This document shows, piece by piece, positions 1 to 7,742 of a stretch of DNA of 10,988 nucleotides. This stretch comes from DASRVA01 sp050732935 (GTDB lineage: Bacteria > Gemmatimonadota > Gemmatimonadetes > JACCXV01 > JAHWKZ01), in NCBI GenBank assembly GCA_050732935.1, contig JBOHRW010000133.1, positions 1 through 10,988 of the forward strand. Reading direction: 5' to 3'. Under the pieces are notes generated by a model, which saw nothing but the letters and a program-made list of their open reading frames with translations, was not told the origin of the DNA and searched no databases. The translations under genes were made by a program, and so were the position numbers. How positions within the stretch are numbered: position 1 is the stretch's first letter; each line of letters begins with the position of its first letter.

Positions 1-1611
1 CTCCCGCTGGCCTTTGCCTGCGGCGGGGCCGGGGAGTCCCCGGGCGATCGGCCGGCCCGCCAGGAGGCCCCGGTCGACGGCGGCACCGTGGTGGTGGCCG
101 AGGTCAGCGACTTCGACGCCTTCAACGAGCTGGTCTCGACCGACTACGACACCAACCAGGTCCTGAGCAACATGCTGTTCATGCCCCTGGTCGACCTGGA
201 CGAGGACATGAACTTCCAGCCGTACCTGGCCGACTCGTTCTGGATGTCGGAGGACGGCCTTTCGCTGACCTTCCGGATCCGCGAGGGCGCGACATGGCAG
301 GACGGGGTACCGGTCACGGCCGACGACGTGGTATGGACCTACGAGATGATGGTGAACGACGAGGTGGCGTACGCCAATCGGCAGTACGTCCAGTACGTCG
401 AATCAGCCGAGCGGATCGACGATCGCACCGTCCGGTTCGATTTCACACAGGTCCACTCCGACCCCCTGTTCGACTTCATCGACTGGGAGCCGATGCCGAA
501 GCACCTGCTGGGCGACATCCCCCCCGGAGAGCAGCGGAACGCCGACTTCAACCGCGACCCGGTCGGCAACGGACCGTTCCGCTTCGTCTCCTGGACCGCC
601 AACCAGGAGGTGGTCTTCGAGGCCAATGAGGACTTCGTGCTCGGTCGGCCCCACCTGGACCGCGTCGTGTTCCGGGTGATTCCCGAGCAGACCACCCAGC
701 TCACCGAGCTCTTGACGGGCGGGATCGACTTCATGCGCGCGGTGCCGCCGGCCGAGATGGCGCGGGTCGAGGAGAGCCCGCAGGTCGAGACGATCGTCTA
801 TCCGGCCCGATCGTACTCGTACCTGGCCTGGAACCTCAGGAACCCCTTGTTCGAGGACGTGAGCGTCCGCCGCGCGCTCACGATGGCGATCGACCGTCAG
901 CAGATCGTGGACGCCCTCCTGTACGGCTACGGGCGGATCGCGGTCACCGACGTGATGCCGTTCCAGTGGGAGTTCAACGAGAGTCTGGAGCCGTGGCCGT
1001 ACGACCCCGATCGTGCCCGGGAGATCCTGGCCGAAGCCGGCTGGGAGGACCACGACGGCGACGGCGTGATCGACAAGGACGCCCGGCCCTTCCGCTTCAT
1101 CCTGGAGACCAACCAGGGCAACGACCTGCGCGAGGACATCATCGTGATCGTGCAGTCGAACCTGGCGGAGGTGGGGATCGACGTCCAGCCCCGGCTCACC
1201 GAGTGGAACACCCTCATCGATCGGCTCAAGCGCAAGGAGTTCGAGGCGGCGGTCAGCGGCTGGTCGGTCGACTTCAAGTTCGATCCCACCGAGGTCATGT
1301 CGTGCGGCGCGATCGAGGCCAAGTACAACTATCCGTCCTTCTGCAACCCGAAGGCCGACTCCCTCATGCAGCTGGCCCTGACGACGCTGGATCGCGAGGA
1401 GGCCAGGCCGCTGTGGGACGAGTACCAGCGGATCATCCACGAGGAGCAGCCCTACACGTTCCTCTACTATCTCGAGGAGCGCGTGGGCGTGAACGGCCGT
1501 CTCGAGGGCGTCGAGGCGGACGCCCGCGGGCATCTGATCTCGGTCGCGGACTGGTGGATCCCCGAGTCCGAGCAGTTCCGTGCGCCGGTGGCGACGCGCG
1601 GCGATCGGTAG
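1..1611 (+). CDS. Peptide ABC transporter substrate-binding lipoprotein, family 5 (DppA/OppA-like), 5'-truncated
   Basis: This is a periplasmic, lipid-anchored binding protein that captures peptides and hands them to the permease pair encoded downstream. The reading frame is open to the first base, so the start codon lies just upstream; 536 residues are visible. Window residues 1-7 (LPLAFAC) are the end of a lipoprotein signal peptide, with Cys7 as the likely lipidated residue and a Gly/Pro-rich linker behind it. The SBP_bac_5 core follows, including the family signature around residues 90-112 (TFRIREGATWQDG, then TADDVVW), NGPFRFVSW, and YSYLAWN with ALTMAIDR. A DxDGDGxxDxD loop starts at residue 350. 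The only other cysteines, Cys435 and Cys448, sit in an SC-(x)12-C segment resembling the disulfide loop of E. coli DppA. Length is normal for the family. It is a clear paralogue of the next gene. The ligand is not readable from sequence; peptides are inferred from the neighbouring peptidase. Confidence 0.93.
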   Translation, partial: LPLAFACGGAGESPGDRPARQEAPVDGGTVVVAEVSDFDAFNELVSTDYDTNQVLSNMLFMPLVDLDEDMNFQPYLADSFWMSEDGLSLTFRIREGATWQDGVPVTADDVVWTYEMMVNDEVAYANRQYVQYVESAERIDDRTVRFDFTQVHSDPLFDFIDWEPMPKHLLGDIPPGEQRNADFNRDPVGNGPFRFVSWTANQEVVFEANEDFVLGRPHLDRVVFRVIPEQTTQLTELLTGGIDFMRAVPPAEMARVEESPQVETIVYPARSYSYLAWNLRNPLFEDVSVRRALTMAIDRQQIVDALLYGYGRIAVTDVMPFQWEFNESLEPWPYDPDRAREILAEAGWEDHDGDGVIDKDARPFRFILETNQGNDLREDIIVIVQSNLAEVGIDVQPRLTEWNTLIDRLKRKEFEAAVSGWSVDFKFDPTEVMSCGAIEAKYNYPSFCNPKADSLMQLALTTLDREEARPLWDEYQRIIHEEQPYTFLYYLEERVGVNGRLEGVEADARGHLISVADWWIPESEQFRAPVATRGDR

Positions 1612-1665
1612 AGATCGCGTCTTCAGGGGGCGCTCCTTCAGGCCAGGCCACTCGTATCGACCCGC

Positions 1666-1671
1666 AGAGGG
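1666..1671 (+). promoter_or_regulatory. Ribosome binding site for the second binding protein
   Basis: AGAGGG lies 10 bases before ATG 1682 and 7 before an in-frame GTG at 1679; a second purine run (AAAGG, 1672-1676) follows. Three starts are possible (GTG 1679, ATG 1682, ATG 1685). They alter only the first residue or two of the signal peptide, not the mature protein. The 70-base gap 1612-1681 shows no convincing promoter or terminator. Confidence 0.55.
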
Positions 1672-1681
1672 AAAGGCAGTG

Positions 1682-3349
1682 ATGATGACACGGAGGATGC
1701 TGATCCCGCTTCTGGTTGTCCTGGCGGCCTGCGGCGGGGGCGAGGGCGAGCCGGGTACCACGGGCGCTCCCGAAGCCATCCCCACCGACGGCGACATGCT
1801 GGTCGTCGGCTCGCCGGTCGACTTCGACACCTTCTTTCCGCCTTCCTCGAACTCCGCCTCCTCGGCCTGGGTCTACGACCAGGTCTACTGGTACCTGATG
1901 CAGTCGAACCCCGACTTCGTGACGTACCGCCCCGGTCTCGCCGATTCCTTGCGGTTCAGCGAGGACTCGCTCCAGCTCACCTTCTTCATCCACCCGGGGG
2001 TCACCTGGCACGACGGTCATCCGTTCACCGCCGCGGACGTGGTGTTCGCGCACGAGGTCTGCAAGGCGCCCGAGATCAACTTCTCGGCGGTGTCGTGGCT
2101 CGATCACATCACCGACGTCACGGCGCTCGACTCGCTGACCGTGCGGTACACGTTCGACGAGCCGTACATGTACCAGGTGGCGGACGCCACGGTCTGCTAT
2201 CCGCTTCCCGAGCACATCCTGGGCGACGTTCCGCTTGCCGACATGCCGAATCACGAGATCGCGCGCGCGCCGATCGGCAACGGCCCTTTCCGCTTCGTCT
2301 CGTGGACGCCCGGGCAGGAGGTCGTGATCGAGGCCAACCCCGACTTCTTCCTGGGGCGGCCGCATCTGAACCGGGTGACGTACCGGATCATCCCCGACAA
2401 CACGAACCTGGCCACTTCGATCGGGAACGGGAGCATCGACGCCTGGCCGAACTTTCCCGAATCCTTCTATCCGCAGTTCGATGCGGACCCCGACGTGAAC
2501 ATCTTCTCTCTCCCTGGCCGTCGGTACAGCTATCTCGCCTGGAACACGCAGGATCCCCTGTTCACCGACGAGCGGGTGCGCCAGGCCCTGACGCTGGCGA
2601 TCGACCGCGGTCAGATCGTCGAAGCCCTGCTGTACGGTCAGGGGTCGGTCGGCACGCAGCCCTTCGTCTCCACCATCTGGGCTCACGATCCGTCCATCCG
2701 GCCGTACCCGTTCGATCCCGACAGCGCCAGGGCGCTGCTGGCGGCCGCCGGCTGGAGCGACACGGATGGGGACGGCATCCTGGACAAGGATGGCCGGAAG
2801 CTCTCGTTCGAGCTCAGCACCAACTCCGACAATCGGCTGCGCGTGGACATCGTGACCGTCGTCCAGGAGCAGCTCGGGGACGTCGGCGTGGAGGTTCGTC
2901 CCAACACGATGGAGTTCAATACCTTCATCGACCAGCTCCTGGCCAAGGACTTCCAGGCCGCGGTGGGCGGCTGGAACGTGGGCATCAAGGCCGAGCTGAC
3001 GCCGACCTTCGGAAGGGGCGAGCTGTTCAACTTCGTGAGCGCCGACAACCCCCGTCTGCAGGAGCTCATCCAGCAGGGCGAGGTCGAGCGCGACCGGGAG
3101 AGGGCGAAGGACCTTTGGTCCGAGGCCCAGCGGATCATCGTCGACGAGGCTTACTACACGTTCCTCTTCCAGCAGAACGATCTACTTGTCGTCGACGGGC
3201 GATTCCACGACGTCGAGCCGACCGCGTACGGCTGGGACGACAACCTCGAGGAGTGGTTCGTGCCCGAGGGTCAGCAGAAGTACGACATCCCGGTCGGGTC
3301 CGCGCCGGTCGCCCGGGTGGAGGGCGCGCCCGGGACCGCGGGGCGGTGA
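1682..3349 (+). CDS. Second peptide ABC transporter substrate-binding lipoprotein, family 5
   Basis: This 555-residue periplasmic lipoprotein is a tandem paralogue of the upstream gene. It starts MMTRRM, followed by a short hydrophobic stretch ending in a textbook lipobox, LAAC, with Cys17 as the lipid anchor. Family-5 hallmarks are the TFFIHPGVTWHDG and TAADVVF segment, NGPFRFVSWTPGQEV, RRYSYLAWN, ALTLAIDR, and a DxDGDGxxDxD loop starting at residue 360. It shares long stretches with the first binding protein but diverges in ligand-facing regions. It lacks the Cys435/Cys448 pair and instead carries Cys127 and Cys172. The two proteins therefore probably bind different ligands and share one permease. 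An upstream in-frame extension back to 1580 is rejected because it overlaps the previous gene and would bury the signal peptide. The gene ends 40 bases before the permease start. Confidence 0.95.
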   Translation: MMTRRMLIPLLVVLAACGGGEGEPGTTGAPEAIPTDGDMLVVGSPVDFDTFFPPSSNSASSAWVYDQVYWYLMQSNPDFVTYRPGLADSLRFSEDSLQLTFFIHPGVTWHDGHPFTAADVVFAHEVCKAPEINFSAVSWLDHITDVTALDSLTVRYTFDEPYMYQVADATVCYPLPEHILGDVPLADMPNHEIARAPIGNGPFRFVSWTPGQEVVIEANPDFFLGRPHLNRVTYRIIPDNTNLATSIGNGSIDAWPNFPESFYPQFDADPDVNIFSLPGRRYSYLAWNTQDPLFTDERVRQALTLAIDRGQIVEALLYGQGSVGTQPFVSTIWAHDPSIRPYPFDPDSARALLAAAGWSDTDGDGILDKDGRKLSFELSTNSDNRLRVDIVTVVQEQLGDVGVEVRPNTMEFNTFIDQLLAKDFQAAVGGWNVGIKAELTPTFGRGELFNFVSADNPRLQELIQQGEVERDRERAKDLWSEAQRIIVDEAYYTFLFQQNDLLVVDGRFHDVEPTAYGWDDNLEEWFVPEGQQKYDIPVGSAPVARVEGAPGTAGR

Positions 3350-3389
3350 GGCGGGACGGCGGGATCGACGGGGGCGGGCGGGCCGCTCG

Positions 3390-4373
3390 GTGATCGGCTA
3401 CTTCGGCAAGCGACTCCTCCAGGCGGTGCCGATCCTCCTCGGCGCTTCCACGATCATCTTCTTCCTGATGCACGCCGCGCCCGGCGACCCTACCTCGATC
3501 TACCTGGGCAACCCCAACATCGACCCTCGCGTCATCGAGCAGATGCGGCACAACCTGGGACTGGATCAGCCCGTCCACATCCAGTACGTCAAGTGGATCT
3601 CGTCCTTTCTGCAGGGGGACTTCGGCTACTCGTTCAGCCAGAAGCGTCCGATCGCCGACATCCTGAAGGACACGATGCCGAACACGCTGCTCCTCTCCGG
3701 GGTGGCGCTGGTGATCATCTTCGCCCTGGGCGTCGTGATCGGGACCGTGCAGGCCGTGCGGCAGTACTCGTGGGTCGACAACCTCGCCAGCGCGCTGGCC
3801 TTCTTCTTTTGGTCGATGCCGGGCTTCTGGTTTGGCCTGATGCTGATCCTGCTCTTCGCCTACAAGCTGCAGTGGCTGCCGGCCAGCCAGATGACGTCGG
3901 TCAACTACGAGTTCATGAGCGGGTCCGCGCAGCTCATGGATCGACTGAAGCACCTCCTCCTGCCGGCGCTCGCGCTGGGGGTGGGGGGAGCGGCGTCGGT
4001 GGCGCGCTACATGCGAAGCGGCATGCTCGAGCAGGTCCGCCAGGACTACGTGCGGACGGCCCGCGCGAAGGGCTTGAGCGAGGGCAAGGTGATCTTCAAG
4101 CACGCGATGCGGAATGCCCTCATCCCGATCGTCACCCTGCTCGGGCTCTTCCTGCCTTTCCTGATGGCGGGCTCGGTCCTGATCGAAACCGTCTTCGCCT
4201 GGCCCGGGATGGGACGCACGATCGTGACCGCGATCTTCCAGCGCGACTATCCGGTCGTCCTCGCGACCGCGTTCGTGATCTCGGTGATGGTCATCCTGGG
4301 AAATCTCCTCGCCGACATGCTCTATTCGATCGTCGATCCCAGGATCCGGGCGGAGGAAGGGGGGTCGTCGTAG
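3390..4373 (+). CDS. dppB: DppB/OppB-like peptide ABC transporter permease
   Basis: This is one of two inner-membrane subunits forming the transport channel, 327 residues long, a normal size for DppB. The chosen GTG start gives (M)IGYFGKRLLQAVPILLG, the typical DppB opening, with the first membrane helix at about residues 9-29 followed by APGDP. The periplasmic region has the family pattern LGLDQPVHIQYVKW and LQGDFGYSF at 56-82. The rest is a BPD_transp_1 domain with several hydrophobic helices. The cytoplasmic EAA loop that docks on the ATPase is at about 219-249 (DYVRTARAKG, then HAMRNALIPI). The frame is open upstream to 3186, but that part overlaps the previous gene and is Arg/Ser-rich, unlike a permease. 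No strong Shine-Dalgarno is visible, only a G-rich stretch, so translation may be partly coupled to the upstream gene. Only one base separates it from the next permease. Confidence 0.93.
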   Translation: MIGYFGKRLLQAVPILLGASTIIFFLMHAAPGDPTSIYLGNPNIDPRVIEQMRHNLGLDQPVHIQYVKWISSFLQGDFGYSFSQKRPIADILKDTMPNTLLLSGVALVIIFALGVVIGTVQAVRQYSWVDNLASALAFFFWSMPGFWFGLMLILLFAYKLQWLPASQMTSVNYEFMSGSAQLMDRLKHLLLPALALGVGGAASVARYMRSGMLEQVRQDYVRTARAKGLSEGKVIFKHAMRNALIPIVTLLGLFLPFLMAGSVLIETVFAWPGMGRTIVTAIFQRDYPVVLATAFVISVMVILGNLLADMLYSIVDPRIRAEEGGSS

Positions 4374-4374
4374 G

Positions 4375-5574
4375 ATGTCGCTCGACGCGACCACCCTCGC
4401 CGCCGGCGCGCAGGCGGGACCGCCGGGGCGCGCGACGCCGGTCGCCATGCCACGGCGCCCCTGGGCGGTCGGGCTCTCGGCGATCGTGCCGGGATTGGGC
4501 TCCCTGGCCATCGGTCGCATCGTCCCGGGAGCCTGGATCCTGGGGGGGTGGGCGATTGGCATTCTCACGCTGGCTGCGTCGCGCGAGGATCTCCCTCGAA
4601 CCCTCGAGCTGGGGCGCGTCGAGGATTGGGTGGCGCTGGCGACCCTGGCGGTCACGCTCGTCGGGCTCTGGATCTGGGGGGTCGTCGACGTCGCCGTCAC
4701 CGCCACCCGTCCCGTCCGCCGTGTCGGGGTCAGCCAGTGGCGGCTCGCCGGGCGCCGCTTCCGACGGAATCATCTGGCCATGACCGGTCTGGCCGTCATG
4801 GCGCTCCTGTACTGGGTGACGCTCCTCGCTCCCTACCTCGCCCCCTACGATCCCAACTTTCAGGGCAACATCGTTCTCGACCGCTACCTGTCGCCGTCGG
4901 CCGAGCATCCCTTGGGGACCGACAAGTTCGGCCGCGACATCCTGAGCCGGATCCTCTACGGAGCGCGGATCTCGCTGACGATCGGCTTCCTCTCCGTCGC
5001 CATCTCCGTCACGCTCGGATCGCTGGTGGGCGCGGTCGCTGGGTACTTCCGGGGCTGGGTCGACGGCGCCATCGCCCGCTTCATCGACATGCTTCTGTCG
5101 ATCCCGCGGCTGATCCTGGTGCTCGTCGTGATCGCGATCTTCCGGCCCGAGATCTGGATCGTGATCGTGGTCCTCGGCTTCACCGGCTGGGAGAGCACGG
5201 CCCGCATCGTGCGCGGCCAGTTCCTGCAGCTCCGCGAGCAGGAGTTCGTGCAGGCCTCGCGTGCCCTGGGCTACGGAGACGCGCGGATCATCCTGCGCCA
5301 CATCCTCCCCAACACGCTGGCGCCGATCATCGTGATCGCCACCCTCGGCATCGGGACTACGATCCTGCTCGAGGCCGGGCTCTCGTTCCTCGGCCTCGGC
5401 GTCCAGCCGCCCACCGCCTCGTGGGGCTCGATGGTGAGCGACGGGCGGGACGCGATGATCTCGGCGTGGTGGATCTCGACGTTCCCGGGACTGGCGATCG
5501 TCCTGACGGTGGTGTCCTTCAACCTGCTGGGGGACGGGCTCAGGGACGCGCTGGATCCTCGTCTTCGCGGTTGA
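4375..5574 (+). CDS. dppC: DppC/OppC-like peptide ABC transporter permease with extra N-terminal membrane module
   Basis: This second channel subunit has 399 residues, about 100 more than a typical DppC. The canonical part begins near Trp122 with the OppC_N pattern (WRLAGRRFRRNHLAMTG, a membrane helix, then LAPYLAPYDP), followed by HPLGTDKFGRDILSR. The BPD_transp_1 domain carries its EAA loop at about 290-321 (EFVQASRALGYG, then HILPNTLAPI) and ends in FNLLGDGLRDALDPR. The extra N-terminus has a Pro/Ala-rich start, a hydrophobic hairpin at about 30-68 with PGLGSLAIGR (39-48), and another helix at about 86-110 ending WIWGVVDVAVTA. It resembles the small PGLGxxxxG membrane modules fused to some sugar ABC permeases; that likeness is from memory. 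A purine run, AAGGGGGG at 4357-4364, can serve as ribosome binding site. The stop overlaps the TTG start of the peptidase. Confidence 0.92.
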   Translation: MSLDATTLAAGAQAGPPGRATPVAMPRRPWAVGLSAIVPGLGSLAIGRIVPGAWILGGWAIGILTLAASREDLPRTLELGRVEDWVALATLAVTLVGLWIWGVVDVAVTATRPVRRVGVSQWRLAGRRFRRNHLAMTGLAVMALLYWVTLLAPYLAPYDPNFQGNIVLDRYLSPSAEHPLGTDKFGRDILSRILYGARISLTIGFLSVAISVTLGSLVGAVAGYFRGWVDGAIARFIDMLLSIPRLILVLVVIAIFRPEIWIVIVVLGFTGWESTARIVRGQFLQLREQEFVQASRALGYGDARIILRHILPNTLAPIIVIATLGIGTTILLEAGLSFLGLGVQPPTASWGSMVSDGRDAMISAWWISTFPGLAIVLTVVSFNLLGDGLRDALDPRLRG

Positions 5575-7742
5575 CCCGGCTCGGGCCGGCATTCCTGGTG
5601 GGTCTGCTCTGGGCGTCCTCCGCCTCGGCGCAGACCGGCTTCACCCCGGAGGGCTGGAGCCGCCAGCGTGCGCTCGAGTCCGAGGTGGTGGCGGCGATCG
5701 AGCCGGCCGTGATGGACTCGATGGCGCGGGTCCTTGCGGCCGCTCCGCACGTCGCCGGGCGACCCGGCCAGGCGGCGGTGCGGGACACGCTCGTGGCGTG
5801 GCTGGAGGCGTGGGGCTGGGAGCCCGAGGTCGAGACCTATGAGGTGTTCCTGCCGCAGGCGGTCGACGTCGAGGTGACGCTGCTGGCCCCCGACTCGCTG
5901 CGCTTCCAGCTCGCCGAGGAGGCGATCCCGGGGGACCCGGTCACCGAGCTCGAGCAGTACCCGTGGCTGAACGGGTACTCCGCCCCGGGGCTCGTGGAGG
6001 CCCTGGCGGTCTACGCCGGCTGGGGTCTCCATGCCGACTATGACCTGCTGGACAGCCTCGGCGTAGACGTCCAGGGGCAGGTCGTGATCGCTCGCTACGG
6101 CCGGGCCTACCGCGGGGTCAAGGCGCGGCTCGCGGAGGAGCGCGGCGCGGCGGCGCTGCTCCTCTATTCCGACCCCCAGGACGACGGCTACGTCCAGGGC
6201 GACATCTATCCCGAGGGTCCGTGGCTGCCATGGAGCGGCGTTCAGCAGGGGAGCGTCCTCGACGGGGCCGGCGACCCCGCGACCCCGGACGGCCCCAGCC
6301 TGCCGGGAGCCTCACGCCTCGACGAGACCGCGCTCGCCCGCGCCGTCCCGGGGATCCCCGTCGTCCCGGTCTCCTATCGAGTCGCGTCCGGGATCCTCTC
6401 GCGCGTGCGGGGGGCCGACCTCCCCCAGCCCGCCTGGCAGGGCGGGCTCCCCTTCCGCTACCACGTCGGGCCCGGGCCCGCCCGGGTCAGGGTCAGGGTG
6501 GACGACGACCGGGACGGGCCCGAGGACGGTGTCAAAGCCATTCATGACGTCGTGGCCACGATCGAGGGGACGGAGTGGCCGGAGGAGATGGTCGTGATCG
6601 GCGCCCACATCGACGCCTGGGGGGCGGGCGCCACCGACAACGTGAGCGGGACGACCTCGATCCTCGCCGCGGCCCGAGCCATCCGGGCCAAGGCGGCGGC
6701 GGGGAGCCCGCCCCGGCGTACGATCGTGGTGGCCGGCTGGGACGGTGAGGAGTGGGGGCTCCTGGGCTCGACCGAATGGACCGAGGAGCACGCCGAGCGA
6801 CTGGCCGCGGGGGGCGTCGCCTACCTCAACCAGGACGCCGTCGGCGGAAGGCGCTTCCGGGCCGGGGCCGCACCGCTCCTCGCCGAGCTCATCCGGGAGG
6901 CGGCCCGCGTCGTCCCCGGCGAGAACGGGACGCTCTTCGACGACTGGCAAGGAACCGGCGATGCGGAGCCCGAGGTCGGCGACCTGGGCGGCGGTAGCGA
7001 TTTCGCGCCCTTCTATCAGCGGCTCGGAATCCCGAGCGCGAGCTACGGCTTCGGCTCTCCGGGCGGGATCTACCATTCGGCCTACGACACCCATCGCTGG
7101 ATGAGCCGCTTCGGCGATCCGGGCTACCGGAATCACGCCCGGACGGCGACGCTGACCGCGATCCTCGCGCTGCGCCTGGCCAACGCCGAGATCCTCCCCT
7201 ACGACGTGCGGGGCCTGGCCGGGCGGCTGGACTCGCTGTGGGCTCCGCTCAGGGCCGGGGCGGAGTCCGAGACGAATGTCGAGGAGGCCGACCTGGAGCC
7301 GCTCGACCGGGCGTTGGACGATCTCCTGACGGCGGGGGAGGTGCTGGACGGAGCGCGCCGGCGCTACCTGGAAGGGCCGGTCGAGGGCGCGACCTCACGC
7401 CGCGCGAACCGGATTCTGATCGGGATCGAGCGCCGTCTCACGCGCGCCTCCGGGCCGTTCGGAGACGGCGGCGTCCGAAGCCTTACCTTCGCCAGCGATC
7501 CCCGGAGCGGGTACGCCACCCTCGCCCTGCCCGGCGTCGCGACCGCGGTGCGGGAGGAAAGCGGCGAGCGCGTGCGCTCCGAGGTCCAGGACCTCGCCGG
7601 GCGGATCTCGGCCGCGGCCGCCGACGTCCGGCAGGCGGCCCGCATGCTGGGCGGCGGCTCGTCGGGCGCTGCGCACCCGGCTACCTTGACGCCCGCGACG
7701 CGCCGGGCGGAACCGCCACCGCAGGAGGTCGACGCATGGTAG
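5571..7742 (+). CDS. Secreted M28 zinc peptidase, glutamate carboxypeptidase II (PSMA)-like
   Basis: This is a 723-residue exported di-zinc exopeptidase that probably removes C-terminal residues from peptides outside the cytoplasm. Translation most likely starts at TTG 5571, overlapping the dppC stop (TTGA). That start gives a signal peptide (MTRLG, a hydrophobic core, then SSASA before Gln21). Domains in order are an N-terminal segment, a protease-associated domain at about 140-300 (VVIARYGRAYRGVKA, LLLYSDP), the catalytic M28 core at about 325-560, and a helical C-terminal domain like the transferrin-receptor dimerisation domain. The zinc ligands and catalytic base of PSMA are all present: His346, Asp356, Glu393 (base), Glu394, Asp422 and His502. 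Carboxylate-binding counterparts Arg181, Tyr501 and Tyr648 are kept, while the Glu-specific Asn and Lys are Ser228 and Gly647. Shorter starts would lose the signal peptide. The frame is open far upstream, but that part lies inside dppC. The gene overlaps the next one by seven bases. Confidence 0.9.
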   Translation: MTRLGPAFLVGLLWASSASAQTGFTPEGWSRQRALESEVVAAIEPAVMDSMARVLAAAPHVAGRPGQAAVRDTLVAWLEAWGWEPEVETYEVFLPQAVDVEVTLLAPDSLRFQLAEEAIPGDPVTELEQYPWLNGYSAPGLVEALAVYAGWGLHADYDLLDSLGVDVQGQVVIARYGRAYRGVKARLAEERGAAALLLYSDPQDDGYVQGDIYPEGPWLPWSGVQQGSVLDGAGDPATPDGPSLPGASRLDETALARAVPGIPVVPVSYRVASGILSRVRGADLPQPAWQGGLPFRYHVGPGPARVRVRVDDDRDGPEDGVKAIHDVVATIEGTEWPEEMVVIGAHIDAWGAGATDNVSGTTSILAAARAIRAKAAAGSPPRRTIVVAGWDGEEWGLLGSTEWTEEHAERLAAGGVAYLNQDAVGGRRFRAGAAPLLAELIREAARVVPGENGTLFDDWQGTGDAEPEVGDLGGGSDFAPFYQRLGIPSASYGFGSPGGIYHSAYDTHRWMSRFGDPGYRNHARTATLTAILALRLANAEILPYDVRGLAGRLDSLWAPLRAGAESETNVEEADLEPLDRALDDLLTAGEVLDGARRRYLEGPVEGATSRRANRILIGIERRLTRASGPFGDGGVRSLTFASDPRSGYATLALPGVATAVREESGERVRSEVQDLAGRISAAAADVRQAARMLGGGSSGAAHPATLTPATRRAEPPPQEVDAW
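7723..7728 (+). promoter_or_regulatory. Strong ribosome binding site for the Xre-like gene
   Basis: AGGAGG, a near-perfect anti-16S match, lies seven bases before ATG 7736 and inside the last codons of the peptidase gene. It is the best Shine-Dalgarno in the transporter part of the window. It fixes the start of the small gene and argues that the gene is translated in its own right. Confidence 0.8.

Noticed and set aside
403..1830. Long minus-strand open frames opposite the binding-protein genes (also 1433-2686)
   Set aside because: They mirror the GC-biased third positions of real plus-strand genes, have Arg/His/Asp/Gly-rich low-information translations, cross gene boundaries and show no domain motifs.
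3186..3389. Longer version of the DppB-like permease
   Set aside because: The extra 68 residues overlap the second binding protein and are Ser/Arg/Gly-rich. DppB proteins begin at the IGYFGKRLLQ segment.
4548..5570. Continuous open frame upstream of the peptidase giving a 1064-residue fusion
   Set aside because: This part lies inside dppC in another frame and is Arg/Pro/His-rich. The signal peptide beginning at TTG 5571 marks the true start.
3135..5592. Minus-strand open frames of 523 and 433 codons opposite the permeases
   Set aside because: The permease genes on the plus strand have clear helices and EAA loops. The antisense products are hydrophilic, repetitive in composition and family-less.
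7238..7735. Longer version of the Xre-like protein
   Set aside because: It lies inside the peptidase gene in another frame, while AGGAGG at 7723-7728 sits ideally for ATG 7736.
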